DNA of 64,000 nt from Insolitispirillum peregrinum (GCF_042665255.1 NZ_JBHTCD010000013.1); one strand, 5' to 3'. Positions 25,200-34,434 are shown, counted from the stretch's first letter. Made by a program: numbers and translations. Notes: a model not told the origin generated them from the letters alone.

Positions 25200-25994
25200 A
25201 TGAAGACGATGCTGAACTCTGCGCTGAAATCTGCTGTTGTTGCCCTGTCGCTGCTCTGCCTGCCGGTGGTTGCCCATGCGCAGGACGCCCTGGAGTCGAT
25301 CACCAAGGCCGGGGTGCTGAAGGTGGCGGTGCCGCAGGACTTCCCGCCGTTCGGCAGCGTCGGCCCGGACATGAAGCCGCGCGGCTATGACATCGACATG
25401 GCCGAACTGATCGCCAAAGGGCTGGGCGTGAAAACCGAACTGGTGCCGGTGACCAGCGCCAACCGCATTCCGTACCTGACCACCGGCAAGGTCGATCTGG
25501 TGATTTCCAGCCTGGGCAAGAACCCCGACCGTGAAAAGGTGATCGACTTCTCGCTGCCCTACGCCCCGTTCTACAATGGCGTGTTCGGCCCCGAGGGCCT
25601 GACGATCTCTGGCCCCGAGCAACTGGCGGGCAAGGTGGTCGGGGTGACGCGCGGGTCAATCGAAGACCTGGAGCTGACCAAGGTCGCCCCGGCCACCGCT
25701 GACGTCAAACGCTATGAAGACAACAACGGCACCATCTCGGCCTTCCTGTCCGGGCAGGTCGAACTGGTCGCTACCGGCAACGTCGTTGCCGCCGCCATTC
25801 TGGAAAAGAACCCGCCGAAGAAGCCGCTGCTGAAGTTCCTGATCAAGAACTCGCCGAATTATGTCGGCATCAACAAGGGTGAAACGGCGCTGACCGAAAA
25901 GGTCAATGCGATCATCACCGCCGCCCGTGCCGATGGCTCGCTGGATGCCATCTCGAAGAAATGGCTGGGGGCTCCGCTGCCTGCCTCGTTCTAG
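25200..25994 (+). CDS. ABC transporter periplasmic substrate-binding protein (polar amino-acid type)
   Basis: The 264-residue protein has a Sec signal peptide ending ...VVAHAQ (about residue 28) and a family 3 solute-binding fold (GVLKVAVPQDFPPFGSVG, then GYDIDMAELIAK, KVDLVISSL). It should deliver ligand to the two permeases encoded downstream. The family usually binds amino acids, but the position between ureide-degrading genes suggests an allantoate- or ureide-like ligand; this is inference. AGGAGAG lies upstream of the ATG. The TAG stop is the first codon of a dispersed repeat. Confidence 0.92.
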   Translation: MKTMLNSALKSAVVALSLLCLPVVAHAQDALESITKAGVLKVAVPQDFPPFGSVGPDMKPRGYDIDMAELIAKGLGVKTELVPVTSANRIPYLTTGKVDLVISSLGKNPDREKVIDFSLPYAPFYNGVFGPEGLTISGPEQLAGKVVGVTRGSIEDLELTKVAPATADVKRYEDNNGTISAFLSGQVELVATGNVVAAAILEKNPPKKPLLKFLIKNSPNYVGINKGETALTEKVNAIITAARADGSLDAISKKWLGAPLPASF

Positions 25995-26148
25995 AGCATT
26001 TTCAAGTTGACCGTCTCCGGTCAACGGCTCGGAAAATGCGGCACTCAAAGGGAAGAGCGTTTTCGCTCGGTGTGAAAACGCTCTAATCTTTTGATTTGTC
26101 GCAGTGATTTTGCGCAAAACCGGTTCCCGCTTTTGCGCTCACTGCTCT
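25992..26148. repeat. Two dispersed hairpin repeats in tandem (module 3 then inverted module 1)
   Basis: Module 3 (25992-26086) begins TAGAGCATTTTCAAGTTGACC and ends in the hairpin AGAGCGTTTTC...GAAAACGCTCT; a second hairpin, GTTGACCG-TCTC-CGGTCAAC, lies inside. Module 1 follows in inverse orientation (26087-26148) with AAAACCGGTTCCCGC. It separates the binding-protein gene from its permease gene and could lower downstream expression by partial termination. Another module 3 copy is at 32387-32482. Confidence 0.85.
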
Positions 26149-26165
26149 GTACAGGACCCCTGTCG

Positions 26166-26837
26166 ATGGCCTATCAGTTTGATTTCAGCAGTTTGTCCGG
26201 CTATGGCGATCTGCTGGCCAAAGGTGCCGGGCTGACGGTTTCGCTGACCGTGGTTGGCGGGCTGGCCGGTGTGGCCATCGGCATTGCCGGGGCCTGGGCA
26301 CGCTCCCGCCGGGTGCCGGTGCTGGCGCCGGTGGTGGCGGCCTATGTGGAAGTCATCCGCAATACGCCGTTTCTGGTGCAGTTGTTCTTTCTGTTTTTCG
26401 GCCTGCCCGCGCTGGGGATCAAGCTGGGCGAGTTTCAGGCCGCCGCACTGGCGATGGTGGTCAATCTGGGGGCCTATTCGACCGAGATCATCCGCGCCGG
26501 GGTGCAATCCATCCCGCGCGGCCAGATCGAGGCGGCGATGAGCCTGGCGATGACGCCGTTACAGATTTTCCGTCATGTGGTGCTGATCCCGGCGCTGAAA
26601 AAAATCTGGCCGGCGCTGTCCAGTCAGGTGGTGATCGTGATGCTTGGTTCGTCGGTCTGTTCGCAGATTGCCGCCGAAGAACTGACCTTTGCCGCCAACT
26701 TCATCCAGTCGCGCAACTTCCGCGCCTTTGAAGTCTATTTCGTGGTGACGGCGCTGTATCTGGCGTTGTCGATCCTGTTGCGCTGGCTGTTGAGCTGTCT
26801 GGGGCAGGCTTTGTTTGAAAGGCGCCGCCATGGTTGA
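26166..26837 (+). CDS. ABC transporter permease 1 (polar amino-acid type)
   Basis: The 223-residue inner-membrane protein belongs to the HisM/GlnP permeases. It has an N-terminal membrane helix (LTVSLTVVGGLAGVAIGIAG) and the conserved cytoplasmic EAA loop, here in GQIEAAMSLAMTPLQIFRHV. The start ATG 26166 follows the repeat; upstream in-frame sequence is repeat-derived and unlikely to be coding. It overlaps the second permease gene by 8 bases. Together with that gene it should form the translocation pore. Confidence 0.93.
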   Translation: MAYQFDFSSLSGYGDLLAKGAGLTVSLTVVGGLAGVAIGIAGAWARSRRVPVLAPVVAAYVEVIRNTPFLVQLFFLFFGLPALGIKLGEFQAAALAMVVNLGAYSTEIIRAGVQSIPRGQIEAAMSLAMTPLQIFRHVVLIPALKKIWPALSSQVVIVMLGSSVCSQIAAEELTFAANFIQSRNFRAFEVYFVVTALYLALSILLRWLLSCLGQALFERRRHG

Positions 26838-27480
26838 GTTCGCATTTTCCGACATCGTGTGGAACCTGCTGCGGGCCCTGCGCTGGACCGCCCTGCTGTC
26901 GGTGGTCGCTTTTATCGGCGGCGGAGCGGTGGGCTTGCTGGTGCTGCTGGCCCGTCTGTCGTCGCGGCGCTGGCTGCGCCGTCTGACCCGGGGCTACATC
27001 GAGGTCTTTCAGGGCACGCCGCTGTTGATGCAGTTGTTCCTGACCTTCTTTGGCCTGTCGCTGGTGGGGCTGGATGTCCCGGCCTGGCTGGCCGCCGGGC
27101 TGGCGCTGACCCTGTTCACCAGTGCCTTTCTGGCCGAAATCTGGCGCGGCTGCGTCGAAGCGGTGCCGCGTGGTCAGTGGGAAGCCTCCAGCAGTCTGGC
27201 GATGACCTACCTTGAGCAGATGCGCTGGGTGATCCTGCCGCAGGCCCTGCGGCTGGCGGTGGCACCGACGATCGGCTTTTCGGTGCAGGTGGTCAAGGGA
27301 ACCGCCGTCACCTCGATCATCGGCTTTGTCGAACTGACCAAGGCCGGGACGATGATCACCAATGCCACCTTCCAGCCGTTTCTCGTCTATGGGCTGGTGG
27401 CATTGTTCTATTTCCTGCTGTGTTTCCCGCTGTCGCTGTGCGCCAAAAGCCTGGAAAGGAAGTTCCATGCCGCTCGTTGA
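26830..27480 (+). CDS. ABC transporter permease 2 (polar amino-acid type)
   Basis: The 216-residue partner permease has the same fold and an EAA loop in GQWEASSSLAMTYLEQMRWV. ATG 26830 overlaps the stop of permease 1 by 8 bases, and its own 3' end overlaps the ATPase gene by 14 bases, indicating tight translational coupling of the importer subunits. The pair differs enough in sequence to make a heterodimer. Confidence 0.93.
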   Translation: MVEFAFSDIVWNLLRALRWTALLSVVAFIGGGAVGLLVLLARLSSRRWLRRLTRGYIEVFQGTPLLMQLFLTFFGLSLVGLDVPAWLAAGLALTLFTSAFLAEIWRGCVEAVPRGQWEASSSLAMTYLEQMRWVILPQALRLAVAPTIGFSVQVVKGTAVTSIIGFVELTKAGTMITNATFQPFLVYGLVALFYFLLCFPLSLCAKSLERKFHAAR

Positions 27481-28195
27481 CCTTATCGGCATTCACAAGA
27501 GTTTCGGCACCAATCCGGTGCTGCGCGGCATCGACCTGTCGGTTCACGAAGGCCAGGTGGTGGCGCTGATCGGGCGCAGCGGCTCGGGGAAAAGTACCTT
27601 GCTGCGCACCATCAACGGCCTTGAACACATCGACGACGGGGTGATCTCGGTCGATGGCGAAAAGATTGATGCCCGTGACACCGACCTGCGCGCCCTGCGG
27701 CTGAAGGTCGGGATGGTGTTCCAGCAGTTCAACCTGTTCCCGCACCTGACGGCGGCGGAGAACGTCATGCTGGCCCCGAAGGTGGTCAAAAAGGCCTCGC
27801 AAGCCGAGCTGCGGGCGCTGGCCGTCGAAATGCTGGAAAAGGTCGGGCTGGGTGACCGTCTCGACCACTACCCGGACCAGCTTTCCGGTGGTCAGCAACA
27901 GCGGGTGGCGATTGCCCGTTCGCTGGCGATGCGACCTAGGGTGCTGTTGTGCGATGAAGTCACCTCGGCCCTTGACCCGGAACTGGTCGCCGAGGTGCTG
28001 GCCGTGGTACGCAAGCTGGCAGAAGACGGCATGACCCTGATCATGGTGACGCACGAAATGCGGTTTGCCCGCGAGGTCTGTGACCAGTTGGTGTTCATGC
28101 ATCAGGGCCGCATCCATGAAAGCGGTCCGCCGGAGCAGGTGTTCTCGGCACCGCAAACAGAAGAACTCCGCCAGTTTCTCGGCGGGATCGGGTGA
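27467..28195 (+). CDS. ABC transporter ATP-binding protein (polar amino-acid type)
   Basis: The 242-residue ATPase has a Walker A GRSGSGKST, Q-loop FQQFNLF, signature LSGGQQQR, Walker B VLLCDEVTSALD and switch His in MVTHEM, all intact. It energises uptake by the two permeases just upstream. AAAGGAAG precedes ATG 27467; the longer open frame upstream lies inside the permease gene and is not the start. Malate synthase G follows within about 15 bases, so transport and glyoxylate assimilation are probably one transcript. Confidence 0.95.
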   Translation: MPLVDLIGIHKSFGTNPVLRGIDLSVHEGQVVALIGRSGSGKSTLLRTINGLEHIDDGVISVDGEKIDARDTDLRALRLKVGMVFQQFNLFPHLTAAENVMLAPKVVKKASQAELRALAVEMLEKVGLGDRLDHYPDQLSGGQQQRVAIARSLAMRPRVLLCDEVTSALDPELVAEVLAVVRKLAEDGMTLIMVTHEMRFAREVCDQLVFMHQGRIHESGPPEQVFSAPQTEELRQFLGGIG

Positions 28196-28209
28196 GGAAA
28201 CAGGACAGC

Positions 28210-30381
28210 ATGAGCTATCGTTCGATGGGTGGGTTGCAGGTGGCCGAGGTGCTGGCCGCCTTTCTGGAAACGCAGGTGTTCCCGGCGGTCGGGCTGGAGG
28301 CCGATGCCTTCTGGCGTGGACTGGAACAGGTGGCGGTCGAATTGACCCCGCTCAACCGCGCCCTGCTGGCCGAACGCGACCGCTTGCAGGCCGAACTGGA
28401 TGACTGGCACCGCCAGCGGCGCGGTCAGCCGTGGGACGCGGTGGCCTATCAGGCCTTTCTGCGCCAGATTGGCTATCTGTTGCCGGACGGGCCGCAGGAG
28501 GCCATCCGCACCGCTGCCGTTGATGCTGAAATCAGTACCCTGTGCGGGCCGCAACTGGTGGTGCCGGTCAGCAATGCCCGTTATGCCCTGAATGCCGCCA
28601 ATGCCCGCTGGGGCAGCCTGTATGATGCGCTCTATGGCACCGATGCCATCCCTGAACGCGATGGCGCAGAGCGCGGGCGCGGTTATAACCCGCAGCGCGG
28701 GGCGCAGGTGATTGCGTGGGGGCGGCAGTTCCTCGACCGGATTGCGCCGCTCGCCGATGCCTCGCACAGTGCGGTGGTGGCCTATGTGGTGGCCGATGGC
28801 GCATTGCAGGCGACCCTGAACGATGGCCGGGTGGTCGGGCTGGCAACCCCGGCCCTGCTGCGTGGCTGGCAGGGCGAGGCCGGGGCACCGGGCTGCCTGC
28901 TGTTCTGTCATCATGGCCTTCATGTGGAACTGCACATCGACCACGCCGGTCTGATTGGAGCCTCCGACCCCGCCGGGGTCAATGACCTGCTGCTGGAAGC
29001 GGCGCTGACCACCATCGTTGACTTTGAAGACTCGGTGGCGGCGGTCGATGCCGAAGACAAGGTGGCCTGCTACGCCAACTGGCTGGGCTTGATGCAGGGG
29101 AACCTGACCGCCCGCTTTGACAAGGGCGGGCATACCGTCGAACGCGGCCTGAACCCCGACCGTCAGTATCAGGCGGTGGGCGGTGGGATGCTGACCCTGC
29201 CGGGGCGGTCGCTGATGCTGGTGCGCAACGTTGGCCACCTGATGACCAGTGACGCGGTGCTGTTGCCCGATGGCAGCCCGATTTACGAGGGGATGCTCGA
29301 TGGCTTTGTGTCGGCAGCCATCGCGCTGGCCGACCTGCGCGGTCCGTCGGCCGGGCGCAACAGCCGCACCGGCTCGGTGTACATCGTCAAGCCGAAGATG
29401 CACGGCCCGGCGGAAGTGGCCTTTGCAGATACCCTGTTCAGCCGCATTGAAACGGTGCTCGGTTTGCCTGCCCATACCCTGAAGATGGGGATCATGGACG
29501 AGGAACGACGGACCACCGTCAATCTGGCCGCCTGTATTGCCGCCGCCGCTGATCGGGTGGTGTTCATCAACACCGGCTTCCTCGACCGCACTGGCGATGA
29601 AATGCACACCTCGATGGAAGCCGGGCCGATGCTGCCGAAGGCCGAGATCAAGGGCACCCGCTGGATTGCCGCCTACGAAGACCAGAACGTTGATCAGGGG
29701 TTGCGCTGTGGTCTGGCCGGACGGGCGCAGATCGGCAAAGGGATGTGGGCGATGCCTGACCGGATGGCCGACATGCTGGCGGCCAAGATCGGCCATCCGC
29801 AAGCCGGGGCCTCCACCGCCTGGGTGCCGTCACCGACCGCCGCCGTGCTGCACGCCACCCATTACCATCAGGTCGATGTGCCCGCCCGGCAGACGGCGTT
29901 GAGCGAGCGGCCCTGTGCGTCGCTGGACGACATCCTGACCCCGCCGCTGGCTGACTCGCCGGACTGGACGCCCGAGCAGATCGAGCGCGAACTGGAAAAC
30001 AATCTGCAAGGCATCCTTGGCTATGTGGTGCGCTGGATTGATCAGGGTATCGGCTGTTCCAAGGTGCCGGACATCAACGGCATCGGCATGATGGAAGATC
30101 GCGCCACCCTGCGCATTTCCAGCCAGCATGTCGCCAACTGGCTGCATCACGGGGTCTGTTCGGCAGAACAGGTGGAACAGGTGTTGCGGCGGATGGCTGG
30201 AGTGGTTGATCAGCAAAACAGCGACGACCCGGCCTATCGCCCGATGCTGCCCACCTTTGCCGACAACGCGGCGGTGGCGACCGCCCGCGCCCTGATTTTC
30301 GAGGGCCGCGCCCAGCCGAATGGCTACACCGAGCCTCTGATGCACGCCTGGCGGCGGCGGGTGAAGGCGGCGGCTGGCTGA
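28210..30381 (+). CDS. glcB: Malate synthase G
   Basis: Malate synthase G condenses glyoxylate with acetyl-CoA to give malate. The 723-residue length is exactly that of the G isoform. Family signatures include TTIVDFEDSVAAVDAEDK, GRSLMLVRNVGHLMT, MGIMDEERRTTVNL and the C-terminal CSKVPDINGIGMMEDRATLR containing the catalytic Asp. ATG 28210 follows AGGAAACAGG; a GTG at 28192 is possible. It closes the importer operon and would consume the glyoxylate made by AllA from the divergent operon. No glc or isocitrate lyase genes are nearby. Confidence 0.96.
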   Translation: MSYRSMGGLQVAEVLAAFLETQVFPAVGLEADAFWRGLEQVAVELTPLNRALLAERDRLQAELDDWHRQRRGQPWDAVAYQAFLRQIGYLLPDGPQEAIRTAAVDAEISTLCGPQLVVPVSNARYALNAANARWGSLYDALYGTDAIPERDGAERGRGYNPQRGAQVIAWGRQFLDRIAPLADASHSAVVAYVVADGALQATLNDGRVVGLATPALLRGWQGEAGAPGCLLFCHHGLHVELHIDHAGLIGASDPAGVNDLLLEAALTTIVDFEDSVAAVDAEDKVACYANWLGLMQGNLTARFDKGGHTVERGLNPDRQYQAVGGGMLTLPGRSLMLVRNVGHLMTSDAVLLPDGSPIYEGMLDGFVSAAIALADLRGPSAGRNSRTGSVYIVKPKMHGPAEVAFADTLFSRIETVLGLPAHTLKMGIMDEERRTTVNLAACIAAAADRVVFINTGFLDRTGDEMHTSMEAGPMLPKAEIKGTRWIAAYEDQNVDQGLRCGLAGRAQIGKGMWAMPDRMADMLAAKIGHPQAGASTAWVPSPTAAVLHATHYHQVDVPARQTALSERPCASLDDILTPPLADSPDWTPEQIERELENNLQGILGYVVRWIDQGIGCSKVPDINGIGMMEDRATLRISSQHVANWLHHGVCSAEQVEQVLRRMAGVVDQQNSDDPAYRPMLPTFADNAAVATARALIFEGRAQPNGYTEPLMHAWRRRVKAAAG

Positions 30382-30383
30382 GC

Positions 30384-30611
30384 TTACACCAGAATGTTGA
30401 GATAGGTCCCGCGCGGCGCATCAAGGTCAAAGGCCCGGCCTTCCCAGCGAACGTAATTGCGTTCGTTGGGATCGCGCGGGCCGACGCCGGTTTTTTCCCG
30501 CACCGGTTCCACCGCCTGCGAGGTTGGGCGGTTGGTCTGGCCGCTGACACCGGAAACCGATGTGGGGCTGGTGCGCGAAGAGCCAACGCCTGAAATCGAA
30601 GACCCGGCCAT
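30384..30611 (-). CDS. Small hypothetical protein
   Basis: This 75-residue protein starts MAGSSISGVGSSRTSP with a Ser/Thr/Gly-rich, probably disordered half and ends with a more structured segment (NYVRWEGRAFDLDAPRGTYL). I do not recognise the family. GAAGGAAG lies upstream of its ATG at slightly long spacing. It is convergent with glcB, the stops nearly touching. Codon usage is GC-rich in third positions like its neighbours, which supports a real gene, but no function can be given. Confidence 0.55.
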   Translation of the reverse strand: MAGSSISGVGSSRTSPTSVSGVSGQTNRPTSQAVEPVREKTGVGPRDPNERNYVRWEGRAFDLDAPRGTYLNILV

Positions 30612-30751
30612 GGGGTTCTGTCTTCCTTCTGAACGAGCGCAAACCCCTTGCAGGTGATCTCACCTGTAACCGGGGCCTTGCGGCAACAGTCTGCTGTCTG
30701 TCGCCTTATGGTAAGGGGCCGAGGGGCGGAGGGCAACCCTGCTGGGAAGGA

Positions 30752-32257
30752 TCACCCCCGGGCAAGGGCTTTCTTCAGCTCGCGCATCGCCACGCCACGG
30801 TAATACCACACCAGCTTCAGGTTCTCGCGGAAATCCCGCCAGTGGGTCAGGCTGCGCCAGACGAACACTTTCAGCTTTTGCCGCTGGAACTGGCGATAGC
30901 GCACGGCGATGTCCTGCGGGCTGAACTCGTCGGTGGTGATCTGGTTGGCGGCATAGGGCAGCGACGGGTCGCGCAACTGCTCGCGCACGGTGATGTCGTG
31001 CAGTTCGGTGCCCGGCAGGGCGGTGGCGAGGTTCATTCCCGGCCAGACGCCAAAGCGGCGATAGCGGCTGATGGCGAACTCAAAGGTGGTCTCGATCTCT
31101 TTCAGCGTCTCGCCCGGCAGGCCGACGACATAAAAGGCCATCAGGCGCAGGCCGACGGTGTTGGCGTAGTCCATCAGATTATCGACCTGCGACAGGTCCA
31201 GCCGTTTGCGCACCACATGGTCCAGCACCCGCTGGACGGCGGACTCGATGGCGACCGCCAGATACTGACAGCCGGACTCCTTTGCCCGGCGGACCCGCTC
31301 CAGCGTCCAGGTGTCGCCGCGCACGCCGTTGGGGGTGTCCCACGGCAGGCGGGGCGACTGTTCCAGCAGCATGTCGAGCAATTCGTCAAAGCGCGCCGGG
31401 TCGTGGGTCAGGTTGTCGTCTTCAAAGTGCAGGTAATCGACGCGATAGGTGGTGCGCAGCAGGTCGAGATGACGGCGCACATAGTCCGGCGAATGGGCGC
31501 GCCAGCGATAGCCCATGGTGGCATGGATCGAGCAGAAGGTGCAGCGGTGCGGACAGCCCCGGCTGGTGATCACCGTCACCGCCCGCTTGCCCCATTCGCG
31601 GGTACGCGGAGAAAAGCCCGCGGCCTGCAAGGCGAAATAGCGGTCGACGTCCACCATGTCATAGGCGGGCAACGGCAGGTCATCGACCGACTTGATGAAG
31701 TCCACTTTGACCTTGGCGTGCTGGCGCAGCAAGCGGGTGTCTTCCGGGCGGCCCAGCACACCGGGGATTTCCGGCACTTCCCCCTGTTCGATGCTTTGCA
31801 GCAGGGCGTACAGGCGTTCCTCGCCTTCGCCGACCACCACGTAATCAAAGGCCGGATGGGCCAGTGTCTGTTCCGGGAACACCGACACATGCGGCCCGCC
31901 GACCACGGTGATCGCCTGCGGACAGACCTCGCGGACGATTTCGGCCAGTCGTTCAGAGCGACTGAACTGGGCGGAAAACATGTTGGAAATGCCGACCACA
32001 TCCGGCTGGGCGGCGCGAATGCGCTCGGCCATCGTCTGTTCGTCATCGCCGAACACGGTGATCGGGCCATCGGGGGTGTGCTGCTCGTGGATGGTCGCAC
32101 TCAGACGGGCGTCATAGATGTCGATCTCGCCCGGCCAGTTCTGCTCCCGCAGATAGGCGGCCATCGACAGGATGCCGAGCGGCAGGCTGATTTGCGCCCG
32201 CGCATTGACGCCCGCGAACTGGATCTGCTGGTGGGGGATGCAGAGCAGGAGTTTCAT
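30752..32257 (-). CDS. B12-binding-domain radical SAM protein
   Basis: The 501-residue protein has an N-terminal cobalamin-binding-type Rossmann domain (about residues 1-150, with VVGISNMFSAQFSRSERLAE and VVGGPHVSVFPEQ) and a radical SAM core with the [4Fe-4S] motif CPHRCTFC (CxxxCxxC). The B12 domain lacks the DxHxxG motif, as in many members of this class (BchE/HpnP-like). These enzymes carry out methylations or cyclisations on lipids, tetrapyrroles or natural products; the substrate here is unknown. It stands alone on its transcript between a small hypothetical gene and UspA. Confidence 0.9.
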   Translation of the reverse strand: MKLLLCIPHQQIQFAGVNARAQISLPLGILSMAAYLREQNWPGEIDIYDARLSATIHEQHTPDGPITVFGDDEQTMAERIRAAQPDVVGISNMFSAQFSRSERLAEIVREVCPQAITVVGGPHVSVFPEQTLAHPAFDYVVVGEGEERLYALLQSIEQGEVPEIPGVLGRPEDTRLLRQHAKVKVDFIKSVDDLPLPAYDMVDVDRYFALQAAGFSPRTREWGKRAVTVITSRGCPHRCTFCSIHATMGYRWRAHSPDYVRRHLDLLRTTYRVDYLHFEDDNLTHDPARFDELLDMLLEQSPRLPWDTPNGVRGDTWTLERVRRAKESGCQYLAVAIESAVQRVLDHVVRKRLDLSQVDNLMDYANTVGLRLMAFYVVGLPGETLKEIETTFEFAISRYRRFGVWPGMNLATALPGTELHDITVREQLRDPSLPYAANQITTDEFSPQDIAVRYRQFQRQKLKVFVWRSLTHWRDFRENLKLVWYYRGVAMRELKKALARG

Positions 32258-32386
32258 GAATGGCCCGCGTTTTCAGAACACTTTATACGAGTGCAGAAGA
32301 CCACAGGCCAGACTGTTGTGCAAACACAAACCCCGTCGCCGTCGGGGGACAGCGGCGGGGTGTGCAGGCGATTGACAGGTACGGGC

Positions 32387-32482
32387 TTAGAGCGTTTTCA
32401 CACCGAGCGAAAACGCTCTCCTCTTTGAGTGCCGCATTTTCCGAGCCGTTGACCGTCTCCGGTCAACTTGAAAATGCTCTAA
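32387..32482 (-). repeat. Dispersed hairpin repeat, module 3, inverted copy
   Basis: This is a near-identical inverse copy of 25992-26086: hairpin AGAGCGTTTTC...GAAAACGCTCT at the left, GTTGACCG...CGGTCAAC in the middle, and TAGAGCATTTTC read on the minus strand at the right. The last bases supply the TAG stop of the UspA gene (32479-32481). It lies between UspA and the downstream radical SAM gene and may end the UspA transcript. Confidence 0.88.
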
Positions 32483-33354
32483 TGCGCCAGCAAAACCGGC
32501 AGATGGGCGTTGTCCAGCACATGGCGGGTGACGCCGCCGATGATCAACTGGCGCAGGCGGGAATGGGTGTAGGCCCCCATCACCAGCAGCGACGCCTGGA
32601 CATCATCGCAGGTGCGCAGCAGCGACGGCCCGACATCGCTCGCCCCGCTGATGGTCAGGGTGCGCAGCTCGGCATCAATGCCATGCCAGGCGAGGTAGCT
32701 TTGCAGTTCGCTGGCCGACACCTGCAGGTTTTCTGCTGATCCGGCAACGGCGATCACCACCCGCGAAGCCTTCAGCAGCAGCGGGATGGCACCGGCAACG
32801 GCGCGCACTGCCTCGACGCTGCCATTCCAGGCGATCACGGCGGCGGACAGGACGTTGGAGACCTGTTGGCGCGGGGCAACGATCACCGGACGACCGGTTT
32901 CCATCAGCACCGCGTTCAGGGTCGCCTGCAGGGCCGGTTCGTCGTCGCCATCCTGCGGGCGGCCAATCACCACCACGTCGGCCATCCGCCCATAGGAGAC
33001 AGCGGCTTCGTCTTCCTGCCCGATCAGTTCGATATAGGCGGCAGACATTTCGCTCGGGCCCGGCGGTTCGTCGGTCTGCGGAATGTCATAGCGGGCGATC
33101 AACTGGTCAAAGATGCCGCGCACGCGCACCGCCCGGGCGGTGCCTTCCTTTTCACAGGTGGCCATCATCTGGTCGATCATTGCGCCGGACATCGCTTCGC
33201 CCATCAGCGGCAGGGCGCTGGACGGGTCGGGACGAACGTGCAGAACGCGCACATGACAGGCCAGATCGCGGCCAATGATGCAGGCGGTTTCCAGGGTCGG
33301 CAGACCGCCTTCGACATCGGGGACGACCGCCAGGAGGGTTTTGACGCCGGTCAT
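32479..33354 (-). CDS. Tandem-domain universal stress protein
   Basis: The 291-residue protein carries two UspA-like folds. The C-terminal one is best preserved: MGAYTHSRLRQLIIGGVTRH fits the ATP-binding G-2x-G-9x-G(S/T) motif loosely, ending HLPVLLAH. The N-terminal domain (residues 1-160) ends GRPVIVAP. Such proteins bind ATP or act in stress survival. The stop codon comes from a dispersed repeat. It is separated by about 100 bases from the upstream lipase-like gene. Confidence 0.88.
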   Translation of the reverse strand: MTGVKTLLAVVPDVEGGLPTLETACIIGRDLACHVRVLHVRPDPSSALPLMGEAMSGAMIDQMMATCEKEGTARAVRVRGIFDQLIARYDIPQTDEPPGPSEMSAAYIELIGQEDEAAVSYGRMADVVVIGRPQDGDDEPALQATLNAVLMETGRPVIVAPRQQVSNVLSAAVIAWNGSVEAVRAVAGAIPLLLKASRVVIAVAGSAENLQVSASELQSYLAWHGIDAELRTLTISGASDVGPSLLRTCDDVQASLLVMGAYTHSRLRQLIIGGVTRHVLDNAHLPVLLAH

Positions 33355-33456
33355 TGCTGGAGTTCCCTAACTGTTTGTCTTTGTTGAAGTATGAACCCCT
33401 TTCGGCACGGGGGAAACCCCCTTTGTCGTCTGGGGGGATCCCTCTTTTTTGCAGAC

Positions 33457-34434
33457 TTACTGCACCGGGCGGGCCCCGAGATCAAGCTCGCACAACTGGT
33501 CCGGCGGGAGTGAGGCGGCGCTTTTCTCCATCTTTTGCAGCTGGTTGGCCAGCACCCCGACATCGTGGATCTGCAACGGGCTGGCGAGGCTGCCGAGGTC
33601 GATCACATAGCGTTGGCCGACAATGATGCTGTCCCCGGCCAACGACAGTGCTGCCACCGGGTCAACATTCGATCCGCTGCGGGAAATGTAGGTGGTGGTG
33701 CGCTCGCCCGCCTGAATGATGTCGCTGTCCGACAGGCCGTTAAAGGCGGCGCGTGACAGACCGGCGGGGTTGAAGGTGACGGCAGGCAGGCGGTTTTTCA
33801 GTCCGGCATACATCGCAAGACCGCCGCCGAGCGAATGGCCGGACAGGATCAGCGGCGCGCCGTTCAGCTCGCGGGCCGCCTGTGCCGCCAGCGATGCCGC
33901 CCAGATGTATTTCGGCGGGATCGAGCCGGTGAACTGGGCGATGTTGGCCATGATGTCATTGGCCGAGGTGATCTGGGTGCCGCGAAAGATCAGCACCGCC
34001 GCATGGCCGTTCAGCGGCGGATACAGCTCGGCATAACCATCCGAGGCCGGATCACGGTAGACGGTGATGCGCAGGCCGGGCTGAATCTCGGCGCTGTCGA
34101 TGGTCACCCCCTTTTGCCACATCTGGCCATCATAGGGATGAAAGTACAGATCGCGGTTGAGGTCGGCCAGGCGGGCGGCATCGGGCAGGGCCAGTTGCAG
34201 GGCTTCGGCGCGCATGTCGCAGGTGCCATAGCCGCGTTCGTTGGCCAGAGCGGCGCGTGATCCTGATTCGATGCGCTGGTACTGGCTGGCGGCAAAGCGG
34301 GCCAGTTCCTGCAGGCCCGAGGTGGTGGCGTCACCGGCCCACTGGATTTGCTGGGCTGTTGCGGTGGATGTAACGGCCACAAGGGCCGCCAGCAGGCAAG
34401 GAATGGCAACGCGGCGCACCACAGGGAAAACCAT
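33457..34434 (-). CDS. Secreted lipase-like alpha/beta hydrolase
   Basis: The protein, about 325 residues, begins with a Sec signal peptide (MVFPVVRRVAIPCLLAALVA, cut near TATA-QQ) and has a class 3 lipase-like core: LIFRGTQ (oxyanion region) and the nucleophile elbow LILSGHSLGGGLA. An Asp and His for the triad are likely in the segments GSNVDPVA and QIHDVGV. It should be periplasmic or exported. ATG 34434 is taken as the start because the signal peptide begins there; the upstream open frame reads through a dispersed repeat. Substrate unknown. Confidence 0.82.
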   Translation of the reverse strand: MVFPVVRRVAIPCLLAALVAVTSTATAQQIQWAGDATTSGLQELARFAASQYQRIESGSRAALANERGYGTCDMRAEALQLALPDAARLADLNRDLYFHPYDGQMWQKGVTIDSAEIQPGLRITVYRDPASDGYAELYPPLNGHAAVLIFRGTQITSANDIMANIAQFTGSIPPKYIWAASLAAQAARELNGAPLILSGHSLGGGLAMYAGLKNRLPAVTFNPAGLSRAAFNGLSDSDIIQAGERTTTYISRSGSNVDPVAALSLAGDSIIVGQRYVIDLGSLASPLQIHDVGVLANQLQKMEKSAASLPPDQLCELDLGARPVQ

